Below are positions 1-8,493 of a DNA stretch of 64,000 bases, piece by piece. The notes beneath the pieces were generated by a model that had not been told where the DNA came from, made no database searches, and was given only the letters and a program-made list of their open reading frames with translations. The stretch covers positions 124,001 to 188,000 of the forward strand of contig NZ_JABEZU010000003.1 in NCBI RefSeq assembly GCF_013149785.1. The letters are read 5' to 3'. This DNA comes from Isoptericola halotolerans (GTDB taxonomy: Bacteria > Actinomycetota > Actinomycetes > Actinomycetales > Cellulomonadaceae). The translations under genes and the position numbers were made by a program. Each line of letters opens with the position of its first letter. Positions within the stretch are counted from its first letter, which is position 1.

Positions 1-2234
1 ACGGCGAGGGTGCGGAGCAGTACGGCGCCGGGCCGTTCACGATCGCCGTGGTGTGCACCTACGACGACGACGGCGACGGTCCGGGCGGCCCGCGGACCGT
101 CTACGACGGTGAGGTCGTCCTCGGCGCGGCGGGCCCGCTGGACGCCCAGATCGCGAACCTGCCCGCCGGAGCGGAGTGCACGATCACCGAGATCGACGAC
201 GGCGGCGCGACCGGTGCGGTCGTCCTGCCCGGGACGGTCACGGTGGGTGCCGGCGAGACGGCCGAGGTGATCATCACCAACACGTTCGACGTCGGGGTGA
301 TCGAGGTCGACAAGGAGCTCGAAGGTCTCGGAGCCCTCTACGGCCCCGGACCGTTCGAGGTCACCGTGGCGTGCACGTACGAGGGTGTCGACATCCCGGT
401 CCCCGGCGGCGCGGCGCGCGAGCTCCTGCCGGGGGAGCCCGTGACCTTCGACGGGCTCCCCGTCGGGGCGGAGTGCACCGTCACCGAGACCGACGACTTC
501 GGTGCCTCCTCGACCACGGTGAGCGTCGACGGCGGCGAACCGGTGGACGGCACCAGCGTCGACGTGGTGGTGCCGCCCGCGGACGGTGGCGACCCCACCG
601 CGGTGACCGTCACGATGACCAACACCTTCGCCACGGCGCCGCTGGTGGTGCGCAAGGCGGTCGACGGCGACGGTGCGGAGTTCGCCCCGCCGATGCCCGA
701 CCTGCCGCCCCTGCCGGAGCTCCCGGATGGGCCGATCGACGCCGACACGCTCGCCGAGCTGCTGGAGCTCGTGGCGCAGTACCTGAGCGAGGTGCCGTTC
801 GACGAGTTCCCGTACGAGGTGACCGTCGAGTGCACGACCTCCTTGGGGGAGGAGGTCCCGATCCCGGGCGGCGGCGTGCGCGCCTTCGGTCCCGGGTTCC
901 CCGGGCTGTACTTCGGCCTGCCGGACGGGGCCACCTGCACGGTCACCGAGACGGTGACCGGCGGTGCGATCTCGGTGAGCATCGCCCCGGACCCCGTGGC
1001 GATCGACGGCGGTGCGACCGTCCTGGACCCCGTCGAGGTCGTGGTGACCAACAGCTACGACCTCGGGTCGATCGAGGTCGAGAAGGTCGTGGACGGTCCG
1101 GCGGCCGAGTTCGTCACCGCACCCTTCGAGGTGTCGCTCGACTGCACCTTCGAGGGACAGGCGATCGAGGTACCGGGCGGCGCGACCCGCACGGTGACAC
1201 CGGACGAACCGGCCACCTACGACGGTCTGCCGATCGGCGCCGAGTGCGTGGTCACCGAGACCGACGACGCCGGCGCCGCCGCCTCGACGGTGTCCACCAC
1301 CGTGGACGGCGGCGACCCGGGCGAGGTCGTGGTCCCGGGCATCGACGGCGAGGCCGTCGTGACGGTGACCAACACCTTCGCAGCGGGCTCACTGGAGGTC
1401 GAGAAGGTGGTCGACGGCGAGGGAGCCGAGCTGTGGGGCACCGGGCCGTTCGAGGTGTCGCTGGCCTGCACCTTCCAGGGCGAGGCGATCGAGGTCCCGG
1501 GAGGGGAAGCGCGCGACCTCGAGCCCGGCGACACCGTCGTCTACGACGGGCTGCCGGTCGACGCGCAGTGCGTCGTGACCGAGACCGGGACCGGTGGCGC
1601 GACGTCCACGGCGGTCGCCGCGGTCACCGACGGCGGTGAACCGGGTGCGGTGGTGGTCCCCGGACCCGACGCCGACCTGCCGACGGTGGTCGTGACGAAC
1701 ACCTTCGGCGTCGGTCAGGTCGTCGTCACCAAGACGCTCGCCGGGAAGGGCGCGGCCGAGCACACCGGCGACGTGCTGACGGTCGAGCTGGCCTGCACCC
1801 GGGACATCGACGGCGAGCAGGTCGAGATCGACGTCCCGGGCGGCGCGGAGCGCGAGCTGAGCGCGGCGGGTGACTGGTCAGCCGTCTACGAAGACCTGCC
1901 GCAGGGTGCGACGTGCACGCTGGCCGAGACCGACGCCGGTGACGCCCGGTCGGTGTCGGTCACGGTGGCCGGCGAGACGACCACGGCGGACCCGGCGGAG
2001 CAGGTGCCGACGTCGCAGGAGTTCGTCGTCCCGGTGGGCGAGGGATCGGCGGTGGACGTGGGCGTCACCAACAGCTGGGACGCCACGCCGGGCTCGACCA
2101 CCCCCGGGACGGGCGTCCCCGGGGCGGGTTCCCTGCCGAGGACGGGCGCGGACCTGACCTGGGCCTGGCTGGCGGCACTGATGCTCATCGGCACCGGCTA
2201 CGCGCTCGTGCGCCTACGCCGTCGGTCGCCGTAG
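1..2234 (+). CDS. LPXTG cell-wall-anchored protein with DUF5979-type repeats (5' truncated)
   Basis: The gene enters from the left; the first complete in-frame codon is at position 3, so 743 residues of the C-terminal part are visible. It consists of one partial and five complete Ig-like repeats of about 105-145 residues, each running from a VxK strand through GPFEV, a Cys in xxCT, a GLP turn, a second Cys in xCxVTET and a closing VTNTF or VTNSY. The paired Cys and the Lys/Asn pattern are what is expected of Cna_B/DUF5979 pilin-like domains that may carry disulfides and isopeptide bonds (inference). The end has LPRTG, a hydrophobic segment and an RLRRR tail, the sortase sorting signal. Likely an adhesin or stalk. 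The upstream signal peptide is not in the window. Confidence 0.9.
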   Translation, partial: GEGAEQYGAGPFTIAVVCTYDDDGDGPGGPRTVYDGEVVLGAAGPLDAQIANLPAGAECTITEIDDGGATGAVVLPGTVTVGAGETAEVIITNTFDVGVIEVDKELEGLGALYGPGPFEVTVACTYEGVDIPVPGGAARELLPGEPVTFDGLPVGAECTVTETDDFGASSTTVSVDGGEPVDGTSVDVVVPPADGGDPTAVTVTMTNTFATAPLVVRKAVDGDGAEFAPPMPDLPPLPELPDGPIDADTLAELLELVAQYLSEVPFDEFPYEVTVECTTSLGEEVPIPGGGVRAFGPGFPGLYFGLPDGATCTVTETVTGGAISVSIAPDPVAIDGGATVLDPVEVVVTNSYDLGSIEVEKVVDGPAAEFVTAPFEVSLDCTFEGQAIEVPGGATRTVTPDEPATYDGLPIGAECVVTETDDAGAAASTVSTTVDGGDPGEVVVPGIDGEAVVTVTNTFAAGSLEVEKVVDGEGAELWGTGPFEVSLACTFQGEAIEVPGGEARDLEPGDTVVYDGLPVDAQCVVTETGTGGATSTAVAAVTDGGEPGAVVVPGPDADLPTVVVTNTFGVGQVVVTKTLAGKGAAEHTGDVLTVELACTRDIDGEQVEIDVPGGAERELSAAGDWSAVYEDLPQGATCTLAETDAGDARSVSVTVAGETTTADPAEQVPTSQEFVVPVGEGSAVDVGVTNSWDATPGSTTPGTGVPGAGSLPRTGADLTWAWLAALMLIGTGYALVRLRRRSP
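3..2085 (+). repeat. Six tandem DUF5979-type coding repeats
   Basis: Approximate units: 3-296 (partial), 297-632, 633-1062, 1063-1383, 1384-1710 and 1711-2085. Units 4 and 5 are the most alike (both begin with IEVEKVVDG or LEVEKVVDG), which suggests recent duplication. Unit 3 is longer because of an insert at about 681-814. The repeats share VEK, ECTVTET and VTNTF blocks. Confidence 0.85.
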
Positions 2235-2245
2235 GCGCGGTTCGC

Positions 2246-2653
2246 TCAGGCGGCCTGGGCGTAGCGGTGCCGGACGACCTTCCCGTCCGGCACCCACGCC
2301 TCGGCCTCGACACGGGCGGCCGGTTCCACCCGGACGTCACAGCCGAGGTGGACGTGATCGGCGACGACCGCGTCCGCGCCCACGATGGAACGGGGGCCCA
2401 GGTGCACGCGGTTGCCGACGCGTGCACCTCGCCCGACGAAAGCGCCGTGGTCGACCCACGTGACCTCGCCCAGCCTGGCCCCGGCCTCGACACGGGCGCC
2501 GCTCTCGACGTACGTCCCGCGCCCCACGACGACGTCCGGTGCGACGTCGGCCTGGGGAGAGACGTAGCCGCCGTCGCCGTGGCGCACGTAGCGGACGGTC
2601 TCTCCGGCGTCGTTCTCGAACTCGATGCGCTTGGGCATGCGGATGCGTGGCAT
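2246..2653 (-). CDS. Hexapeptide-repeat (left-handed beta-helix) protein
   Basis: A 135-residue protein. After about 28 N-terminal residues it consists of imperfect hexapeptide turns with V/A at i positions (for example VAPDVVVGRGTYVESGARV), the signature of left-handed parallel beta-helix proteins of the transferase hexapeptide superfamily. There is no separate acyltransferase domain, so the enzyme activity, if any, is unknown. The ATG at 2653 has a purine-rich GGGGG ribosome site just upstream. It lies downstream of the sigma/anti-sigma pair on the same strand with a 141-bp gap and may have its own promoter. Confidence 0.7.
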   Translation of the reverse strand: MPRIRMPKRIEFENDAGETVRYVRHGDGGYVSPQADVAPDVVVGRGTYVESGARVEAGARLGEVTWVDHGAFVGRGARVGNRVHLGPRSIVGADAVVADHVHLGCDVRVEPAARVEAEAWVPDGKVVRHRYAQAA

Positions 2654-2794
2654 GGTGTGCCCCCTTCGCGGGGTCCCGGGGGCCTGAGGCCCGCTCCGGG
2701 ACGCGGACGATGTGCTGTTCTTTCCAACGTTCCGGGCCGGTGAGAGATTCCCTCGGACGGCCCGCAGGGTGCGGTCGCCGCAGGTCAGCGGTGC

Positions 2795-3520
2795 TCAGGC
2801 ACCGGTGAGGCCACCGCGCACGACGGAGTCCCCCGAGTGGGTGGGGTCGCCGTCGAAGGGCTCCTCGGAGACGTCCACGAGCGAGTAGGTCTCGAGGTCC
2901 AGACCGGCAGGCAGCGGGAAGGTTCCCGAGTCGCCGCGCAGCACGCCGAGGCTCACCATCCCGCTCAGGTCGTCGGCCAGCAACCACACCTCGCGGTAGC
3001 CGTCGCCCTGCTCGGTGCCGAGCACCGTGACGGAGACCTCGAGGTCACCGTCGGGGTTCTCCTCGACGACGGCACGGCCGGACGCCGACGGCCACTGCGG
3101 CAGCGGCTCCAGCTCTGCCTCCGCGACCGTCACGGGTGGTGCCACCACGGGGGGCTCCTCGACCTGGGACCTCTCCCAGGCGATGCCGCCGCCGACACCG
3201 GCGACGAGCGCGACGCCGGCCGCCGCGGCGGCCCAGAGCATCGGGGGCCGACGGCGCGAGGCGAGCTCGACGACGGGCGCCGGCTCGGCGTCGTCCGGCG
3301 CGAGTCCGAGCTCGTCGCGCACCCGGTCCCAGACCTCTGCGGGAGGGGTGACGAGACCGACCTCCTCGGAGCGCGCCACGCCCGTGACCTGAGCGAAGGA
3401 GTCGACCTCCGCCCGGCACCCGGCGCAGGAGGCCAGGTGGGCGTGGTCCGCGGGGGAGGCGGCGTCGTCCTCGCCGAGAGCGAGGAGCGCGAGAACCTCT
3501 GGGTCAACGTGCTGCACCAT
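2795..3520 (-). CDS. rskA: Anti-sigma factor, RskA type
   Basis: A 241-residue anti-sigma factor. The N-terminal part carries a zinc anti-sigma motif HxxxCxxC (HLASCAGC, near residues 28-35), followed by one membrane helix (about 95-115, [19 protein letters not shown]) and an extracellular RskA-type C-terminal domain of about 120 residues. Such proteins hold an ECF sigma factor at the membrane and release it after regulated proteolysis. The gene overlaps the upstream sigma gene by 17 bp, so the two are translationally coupled. The ATG at 3520 has a GGGAGG ribosome site. The extracellular signal sensed is not known. Confidence 0.88.
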   Translation of the reverse strand: MVQHVDPEVLALLALGEDDAASPADHAHLASCAGCRAEVDSFAQVTGVARSEEVGLVTPPAEVWDRVRDELGLAPDDAEPAPVVELASRRRPPMLWAAAAAGVALVAGVGGGIAWERSQVEEPPVVAPPVTVAEAELEPLPQWPSASGRAVVEENPDGDLEVSVTVLGTEQGDGYREVWLLADDLSGMVSLGVLRGDSGTFPLPAGLDLETYSLVDVSEEPFDGDPTHSGDSVVRGGLTGA

Positions 3521-4085
3521 CCACCTCCCATCGTGTGCGCAGCCTGGACAGGCTCCGTCGGATATGACTCTTGACGGTACCGAGCGGCAGGGCGAGCTCC
3601 TGGGCGATCTGCGTGTGCGTCATGTCCTGATAGAACGCGAGCCGCAGGATCGTCCCCGCCGGGTCGCCGAGCCGGGCGAGCTCGTCGGCCACGACCGCCC
3701 GGTCCACGACTCCTGGACCGACCGGGTCCGGCTCTCCCCGAGGGTTCGGAGCGAACGCCTCGGCGGCTTGCTGCTGGCGCCGGATCCGCTCGCGCGACGC
3801 ATGGACGTCGGCGATCTTGTGCCGGGCGATCCCCAGCAGCCAGGTCGACAACCGCGCCCGGGAGGGGTCGTAGCTGCTCCGGGAACGCCAGGCGGCGACG
3901 AAGACCTGCTGCGTGACGTCCTCGGCGTCGGACTGCTCGCCCAACGAGCGCAGAGCGACCGTATGGACCAGCGGGGACCACCGGCGGTATGCCGCGGCGA
4001 GCCCTTCCTCCGCACCGGTGGCGAACAGGGCCGCCACGTCGTCGTCGGTGGTCGGGGGTGCAGCACCCTCGGCCCCAGTCGTCAC
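3504..4085 (-). CDS. sigK: ECF RNA polymerase sigma factor, SigK-like
   Basis: A 193-residue ECF sigma factor. Region 2 is around [17 protein letters not shown] and [14 protein letters not shown]; region 4 is the helix-turn-helix [21 protein letters not shown] chose the GTG at 4085 because GGAGG sits 5 bases upstream; an in-frame TTG at 4103 is less likely. The arrangement sigma then RskA-type anti-sigma matches mycobacterial SigK-RskA, which controls secreted surface proteins. Here the neighbours upstream on the same strand are a DUF4397 membrane protein and a sortase, which are plausible targets. A TAGGTT -10 box lies at 4137-4142 on this strand. Confidence 0.88.
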   Translation of the reverse strand: MTTGAEGAAPPTTDDDVAALFATGAEEGLAAAYRRWSPLVHTVALRSLGEQSDAEDVTQQVFVAAWRSRSSYDPSRARLSTWLLGIARHKIADVHASRERIRRQQQAAEAFAPNPRGEPDPVGPGVVDRAVVADELARLGDPAGTILRLAFYQDMTHTQIAQELALPLGTVKSHIRRSLSRLRTRWEVDGAAR

Positions 4086-4166
4086 AGATCCTCCGTGGTC
4101 CAACGTGGCGTCGCCGGTCGACGATGCCCGTAGCGGACAACCTAGCGTGCTGTGCGGACGGCGTCA

Positions 4167-4892
4167 TCATGCCACCGCCGTGACCACCAGGTTGTCCTCG
4201 TAGTGCCCCGCCTGCGCGTCCCAGCGCCCCCCGCAGGTGACCAGGGCGAGCCGGCGTTCGCCGGTCCGGTCGAAGATCTCGTCCAGCGGCACCACCTCCT
4301 TCGAGAAGCGCTCCACCGTGCTCACCGTGTACCGGTGGCGTTCGCCGTCCTCGTCCGTGACGACCACCACGTCGCCGGTCGACACGGACGTCAGGCCGGC
4401 GAACGCGCCGACCCCGTCGATCGTGTCGACGTGCGAGGCGAGGACGACCGTGCCGACGTCGTCGCCGGGGGCAGGTCCGAAGCGGTACCAGCCGGCGACG
4501 TCCCCCGCGCCGGGCAGCTCCATCGTGCCGTCGGCCTCGACGCCGACCGGGCTGACCGGGACGTCCAGCAGCCCCGAGATGCGCAGCCGCTGCGGGTCCG
4601 CGGCCGCCGACCCCTCGACAGGGTCGGCGCGGACGACGGGCACCTCGGGCAGCCCGGTGGGTGGGGCGGTCGGCTCCGGCGCGGAGACCTCGTCGGGGAC
4701 GGGGACCTGATCCGGAGCGGAAGCTGTCGGGCTCTCGGTGCGGGGGACCTGCGATCCCACCACGTCGCCGTCGTCCGTCCCTGTCACCAGGGCGGCCCCG
4801 CCGGCGACCGCACCGGCCAGGAGCACGGCCGCCGCCGTGCGGCGCACCGGGCGCGAGGCCCGGAACGCCGCACGGCGGCGGTCGGCAGTCAC
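4167..4892 (-). CDS. Class F sortase
   Basis: A 241-residue transpeptidase that joins sorted surface proteins to the cell envelope. It has an N-terminal membrane anchor (about 19-37), a Pro/Ala-rich linker to about residue 95, and a sortase beta-barrel with catalytic His154 (LASHVD) and Cys220 (LVTCGG). Which Arg completes the site is not clear to me: Arg223 follows the Cys closely, while the place where many relatives have HYRDN reads HYEDN. The GTG start overlaps the stop of the upstream DUF4397 gene (GTGA), so the two are co-translated and probably function together. Confidence 0.88.
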   Translation of the reverse strand: MTADRRRAAFRASRPVRRTAAAVLLAGAVAGGAALVTGTDDGDVVGSQVPRTESPTASAPDQVPVPDEVSAPEPTAPPTGLPEVPVVRADPVEGSAAADPQRLRISGLLDVPVSPVGVEADGTMELPGAGDVAGWYRFGPAPGDDVGTVVLASHVDTIDGVGAFAGLTSVSTGDVVVVTDEDGERHRYTVSTVERFSKEVVPLDEIFDRTGERRLALVTCGGRWDAQAGHYEDNLVVTAVA

Positions 4893-5731
4893 TTGCGCTC
4901 GCGGCCCACCCGGACCGCGTTCTTGACGCCCACGGTGATGGCGAGCCCGGCGACGAGCGCCATGAGGATCCCGGCCGCCATCGGGCTGAACCAGCCGTGG
5001 TGCTGCTCGGCGGCCGCCCCGGTCGTCCCGGAGGGGACGCCGTCGGGGCTGGAGTGCATGCCGTCGACCGTCTGGACCGCCAGTGCGAGGGAGTCCTCGT
5101 CGAGCGAGCCCCAGGCGTAGACGATCGTGTTGACGCCTTCGGCGACGTCGACGTCCGTCGGGCCGACCACGGGGTCGGTGGTCCCGGCGGCGGCGACCGC
5201 AGCGGGCACGGTCCCGGCGGGCAGGTCGAGCACCTCCTCGTCGGGGTTCTCCAGGCCCTCGATGACCGGGTCGTCGCCGGCCAGCACGTCCACGGCGGGC
5301 GCCGCGGCCACGTGCCGGACCGTCAGGCGGCCCTCGCCCGCGGCGATCTCCGAGGTGTCGTTCGTGAAGAGGGTGGCCGTCGGCGAGCCCTCGGCGTCCA
5401 GGTGCGCGGCGGCGGTGTAGCTCATGCCGCCCTCCAGGGGCAGGTCGATGGGACCGATGACCGGGTCGGAGTCGTCCTCGGCGTCGGCTGCGGTGATCGC
5501 CACCGTGTAGGTGTCGGGCGCCAGCTCCAGCGGCCCGGCGAGGTCGCCGGGCTCGAAGTCGTCGAGCGTGAGGTCGCCGTTGACGTAGACGTCCACGGTG
5601 GTGTCGGGCACGCCGTGCAGCACGGAGAGCATCGCGTCGCCGTCGGCTGCCGCCGCGGGCAGGGCGAAGGCGGTACCGGCGGCGGCGAGGGCCGCGACGC
5701 CGAGCGTCGCCGTGAGTCGGGTGGTGCGCAT
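4889..5731 (-). CDS. DUF4397 domain membrane/surface protein
   Basis: A 280-residue exported protein. An N-terminal signal peptide (MRTTRLTATLGVAALAAAG, cleavage near AAA-DGD) is followed by two DUF4397 beta-domains, recognisable from LSVLHGVPDTTVDVYVNGD and RHVAAAPAVDVLAGDD, then a C-terminal membrane helix (about 250-270) and a basic tail. It has no LPXTG motif although it overlaps a sortase gene by 4 bp. The ATG at 5731 is preferred over an upstream in-frame start at 5896 because of the AGGAGG site and the signal peptide. A SigK-like promoter lies about 60 bp upstream. Confidence 0.85.
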   Translation of the reverse strand: MRTTRLTATLGVAALAAAGTAFALPAAAADGDAMLSVLHGVPDTTVDVYVNGDLTLDDFEPGDLAGPLELAPDTYTVAITAADAEDDSDPVIGPIDLPLEGGMSYTAAAHLDAEGSPTATLFTNDTSEIAAGEGRLTVRHVAAAPAVDVLAGDDPVIEGLENPDEEVLDLPAGTVPAAVAAAGTTDPVVGPTDVDVAEGVNTIVYAWGSLDEDSLALAVQTVDGMHSSPDGVPSGTTGAAAEQHHGWFSPMAAGILMALVAGLAITVGVKNAVRVGRERK

Positions 5732-5794
5732 GAGTCCTCCTGGTGTCGAGCCTCGTCCGCGAGGGGACGAGGACTGCATGTGTCGGTCACCAGG

Positions 5795-5823
5795 GATTCG
5801 TGCACAGGGGCCTCGACGGATGC
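5795..5823 (-). promoter_or_regulatory. Candidate SigK-type promoter of the DUF4397-sortase operon
   Basis: Read on the minus strand, GCATCC (5823-5818) and CGAATC (5800-5795) are separated by 17 bases. As I recall it, the mycobacterial SigK consensus is CCATCC-N16/17-CCGAATC, so this is a close match. It lies 64 bp upstream of the DUF4397 ATG and so would give a leader of about 55-60 nt. Confidence 0.5.
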
Positions 5824-5867
5824 ACCGCGGCAGAACTTCTTCCGGCCGGCGGTCCGCAGACCCGTCG

Positions 5868-6083
5868 TCAGGAGGGCGAGCCGTCCGCGTGGGCACGGCG
5901 GCGCGGCAGCGGTCCGTCGCCCCGTGCCCACGTGGCGGGGTAGGACACCGTGGTGGCGTGGGTGCGCGTCAGCGGGTCACCCAGGGGGTCGGCGCCCAGG
6001 GCCGAGGCCACGTGGAGCAGGGGGCGCTGGTTCTCGAACTCGCGCGCCAGGTCGTCGAAGATGGGGGTGTCGGTCGTACGCAC
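5868..6083 (-). CDS. Small hypothetical protein
   Basis: A possible 71-residue protein starting RTTDTPIFDDLAREFEN from a GTG at 6083. No domain is recognised. Support is indirect: the N-terminal half has a normal, acidic, helix-like composition, and CACAAT sits 6 bases before the GTG, the geometry of a leaderless actinobacterial start. The C-terminal third is Arg-rich and less convincing. It is upstream of, and on the same strand as, the DUF4397 gene. Confidence 0.4.
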   Translation of the reverse strand: MRTTDTPIFDDLAREFENQRPLLHVASALGADPLGDPLTRTHATTVSYPATWARGDGPLPRRRAHADGSPS

Positions 6084-6345
6084 CTGGCCATTGTGCGAGC
6101 GGTGGCCCCTCGGCTCGACCCGACGCGGCCACCTTCACAGTCACCTCACACGACGTCCCCGAGCAACGGAGGCACGGTGCGGCCTCCTGTTGCGGTGCAG
6201 TCTGGTCGGATCGATGATCGTGGCGGGTGACCAGCATCTTCGGGCGTCCCGTGCGCCGTCCTGTACCGCCTGCCGGCGCAGCACAGCCGTGCCGCACGCC
6301 GCGCTCGAAGAGCTGGCCGGCACCATCGACGAGGAGGACTGACGC

Positions 6346-6588
6346 ATGCCCAGGAGAAGGGGACGCCCCGGACTGGTCGGGACGATGGCACGGACCGCCG
6401 TCAACACCGGGACGGCGTCCGCCACCAGCCGGGCCCTGGACAACCGGGCCGACGCGCGCGCGGACCAGCACGCCGGCGCTCAGGCCTACGACACGCTCAC
6501 CCGGCTCCAGAGTTCGGGTGAGATGAGGTCCGCGGGCCCGCTGCCGGACGCGGAGCTCGCGGCCGCCAAGGCCACGATCCTCGGCTGA
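6346..6588 (+). CDS. Small SHOCT-like protein
   Basis: An 80-residue protein with a GAGGAGG ribosome site upstream of the ATG. The N-terminus is basic (PRRRGRPGLVGTMARTA), the middle Ala/Arg/Asp-rich, and the C-terminus (LPDAELAAAKATILG) resembles the end of SHOCT helices, which close with an E-x3-K-x2-L pattern. Such proteins are common next to membrane proteins; function unknown. It stops 7 bp before the ClC gene. Confidence 0.55.
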   Translation: MPRRRGRPGLVGTMARTAVNTGTASATSRALDNRADARADQHAGAQAYDTLTRLQSSGEMRSAGPLPDAELAAAKATILG

Positions 6589-6595
6589 GTCCGCC

Positions 6596-7915
6596 GTGTC
6601 CGCACCCGTCGACGAAGTACCCGGCCACGAGCACGTCGAGGGGCCCGAGGACGCCGTCCGCACGCGGGGGTACGTCGGCCTGCTCCTGCTGGCCGCGGCG
6701 ATCGGCATCCCGGTCTCCTTGGCGGCCTTCGGGTTCCTGGCGCTCCTGCACGCGCTCGAGCACGCCGTGTGGGAGTCCCTGCCCGAGGCTGCCGGGTTCG
6801 AGACGCCACCGTGGTGGTGGGCGATGCCCTGGATCCTCCTCGCCGGGGTCCTCGTCGGCGTGGCGGTCCGGTGGCTGCCCGGTCGTGGCGGCCACGTCCC
6901 GGTCGACGGGTTGGCTCTCGGGCCTGTCCCGGCCGCCTCCGTGCCGGGGATCCTTCTCGCGGCGCTCGGCGGCCTGCCGCTCGGTGCTGTGCTCGGGCCC
7001 GAGGGGCCCCTGCTCGCCCTGGGGTCTGCCGTCGCGCTGCTGCTCGTCCGCCCGATCGGCAAGACCTCCGCACCGACGGCCCAGGCGCTCCTGACGGTCG
7101 CGGGCGCTTCGGCAGCACTGGCCGCCATCTTCGGCAGCCCGCTGGTGGCGGCCGTGTTCGTCCTCGAGGCCGTGGGCCTGGCCGGACCCAGGCTCGCGCG
7201 GGTGATCCTGCCGTGCCTGCTCGCCTCCGGCGTCGGCGCGCTGGTCTTCACCGGCATGGGGTCGTGGACCGGGCTGGAGATCGCCTCGCTCTCCCTGCCG
7301 GAGATCGACGGACCTCAGCGTCCGGACCTGGGCGACGTGCTGTGGACGGTCCCCTTCGCCGTGCTCATCGCCTTCGGGGTGCGTCAGGTGCACCAGATCG
7401 GCCACCGGGTGGCGCGGATCGCCGCGGGGCGGCCGGCACGGACCGCCGTCGCCGCGGCCGTCACCGTCGGGCTCTGCGCGAGCGCGTACTCGCTGCTGAC
7501 CGGACGGTCGCCCGAGGAGGTCGTGCTCTCCGGGCAGAGCATGCTCGAGCCGCTCGTGTCCGACGCGCCCTCCTGGCCGCTGCTCGCCCTGGTGGCGCTC
7601 GTGGTGTTCAAGGCGCTCGCCTACGGGGTCTCGCTCGGCGCGCTGCGTGGCGGCCCGATCTTCCCGGCGCTGCTGCTCGGCGCGGCCCTGGGCGTCCTGG
7701 CCTCCGGGTTGCCGGGCTTTGGCGTCGTCCCGGCGGTGGCGGCAGGGATGGCCGCAGCCACCGCGACGACCCTGCCGCTGCCGGTCTCGTCCGCGGTGCT
7801 CGTGATCCTGCTGCTGGGCCCGAACGGGGCGGCGATGGCCCCCGTCGTGCTCATCGCGGTGGTCGTCGCGTTCGTCGTCGAGCAGATGGTGCTCACGCAG
7901 CGTCGGGCCGGGTGA
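6596..7915 (+). CDS. ClC family chloride channel/transporter
   Basis: A 439-residue membrane protein with roughly ten to twelve hydrophobic segments. The family motifs are present in divergent form: PGRGGHVP in the place of GSGIP, LGPEGPLLALGSA in the place of GREGP with the gating Glu kept, and GGPIFPALLLG for GxFxP. Retention of the gating Glu is compatible with Cl-/H+ exchange. It belongs to the short bacterial type without CBS domains. The start is a GTG at 6596, 7 bp after the small SHOCT-like gene, so the two are probably one transcript. Confidence 0.85.
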   Translation: MSAPVDEVPGHEHVEGPEDAVRTRGYVGLLLLAAAIGIPVSLAAFGFLALLHALEHAVWESLPEAAGFETPPWWWAMPWILLAGVLVGVAVRWLPGRGGHVPVDGLALGPVPAASVPGILLAALGGLPLGAVLGPEGPLLALGSAVALLLVRPIGKTSAPTAQALLTVAGASAALAAIFGSPLVAAVFVLEAVGLAGPRLARVILPCLLASGVGALVFTGMGSWTGLEIASLSLPEIDGPQRPDLGDVLWTVPFAVLIAFGVRQVHQIGHRVARIAAGRPARTAVAAAVTVGLCASAYSLLTGRSPEEVVLSGQSMLEPLVSDAPSWPLLALVALVVFKALAYGVSLGALRGGPIFPALLLGAALGVLASGLPGFGVVPAVAAGMAAATATTLPLPVSSAVLVILLLGPNGAAMAPVVLIAVVVAFVVEQMVLTQRRAG

Positions 7916-7947
7916 ACAGGGCCCACCCGGTCAGGTGGTCGGCGACC

Positions 7948-8484
7948 TCACTCGCCGGTCTCGCCGTCGAGCGCCTCGCGCAGCAGGTCCGCGTGACCGT
8001 TGTGGCGGGCGTACTCCTCGATCATGTGCACGAGGATCCAGCGCACCGAGAACCGGCCGTCACCGTGGTGGCTCTCCCGCGCGGAGAGCGCGTCGGGCCC
8101 GCCCGTGGCGAGTGTGGCCTCGAGCACCTCGTCGGACGAGGCGACCGCCGTGTCGAAGAGCCCCCGCAGCACCTCGGCGGGGTCGCCGAGCGCGGAGTGC
8201 CACTCCCAGTCCGGGTCGTCGCTCCAGTCGACGGCGTCGAACGGGGGCAGCGGGTCCTCGCCGGCCAGCACGACGCGGAACCACTGCGACTCGACATAGG
8301 CCAGGTGCTTGAGCAGCCCGGCCAGCGTCATCGTCGACGGGGCCAGCGGGGTGCGGAGCTGCTCAGCGCTGAGCCCGGCCGTCTTCCGCCGCAGCGTGTC
8401 TCGGTGGTAGTCGAGGAAGGACCGCAGGGTGGTGGTCTCGTCGCCGCGCAGCGGTGGTTCGACGCGGGTCGGTCCGGTGGTCAC
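7948..8484 (-). CDS. DinB-like DUF664 family protein
   Basis: A 178-residue protein of the DinB/YfiT-like DUF664 family, four-helix bundles with three conserved His that bind a metal. Visible features are TMTLAGLLKHLAYVESQWF (first His) and SVRWILVHMIEEYARHNGHADLLRE (two further His), both at the usual places. Many relatives are thiol-dependent transferases or of unknown function. It is convergent with the ClC gene (32-bp gap) and ends 9 bp upstream of the glycosylase gene's stop region, so both may share a transcript starting upstream. Confidence 0.82.
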   Translation of the reverse strand: MTTGPTRVEPPLRGDETTTLRSFLDYHRDTLRRKTAGLSAEQLRTPLAPSTMTLAGLLKHLAYVESQWFRVVLAGEDPLPPFDAVDWSDDPDWEWHSALGDPAEVLRGLFDTAVASSDEVLEATLATGGPDALSARESHHGDGRFSVRWILVHMIEEYARHNGHADLLREALDGETGE

Positions 8485-8493
8485 GGCAGCACT

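Noticed and set aside
176-1639. A long Arg-rich open frame inside the DUF5979 protein gene in another frame
   Set aside because: It is very rich in Arg and Gly, as expected for an off-frame reading of GC-rich DNA, and the other frame carries clear repeats and an LPXTG motif.
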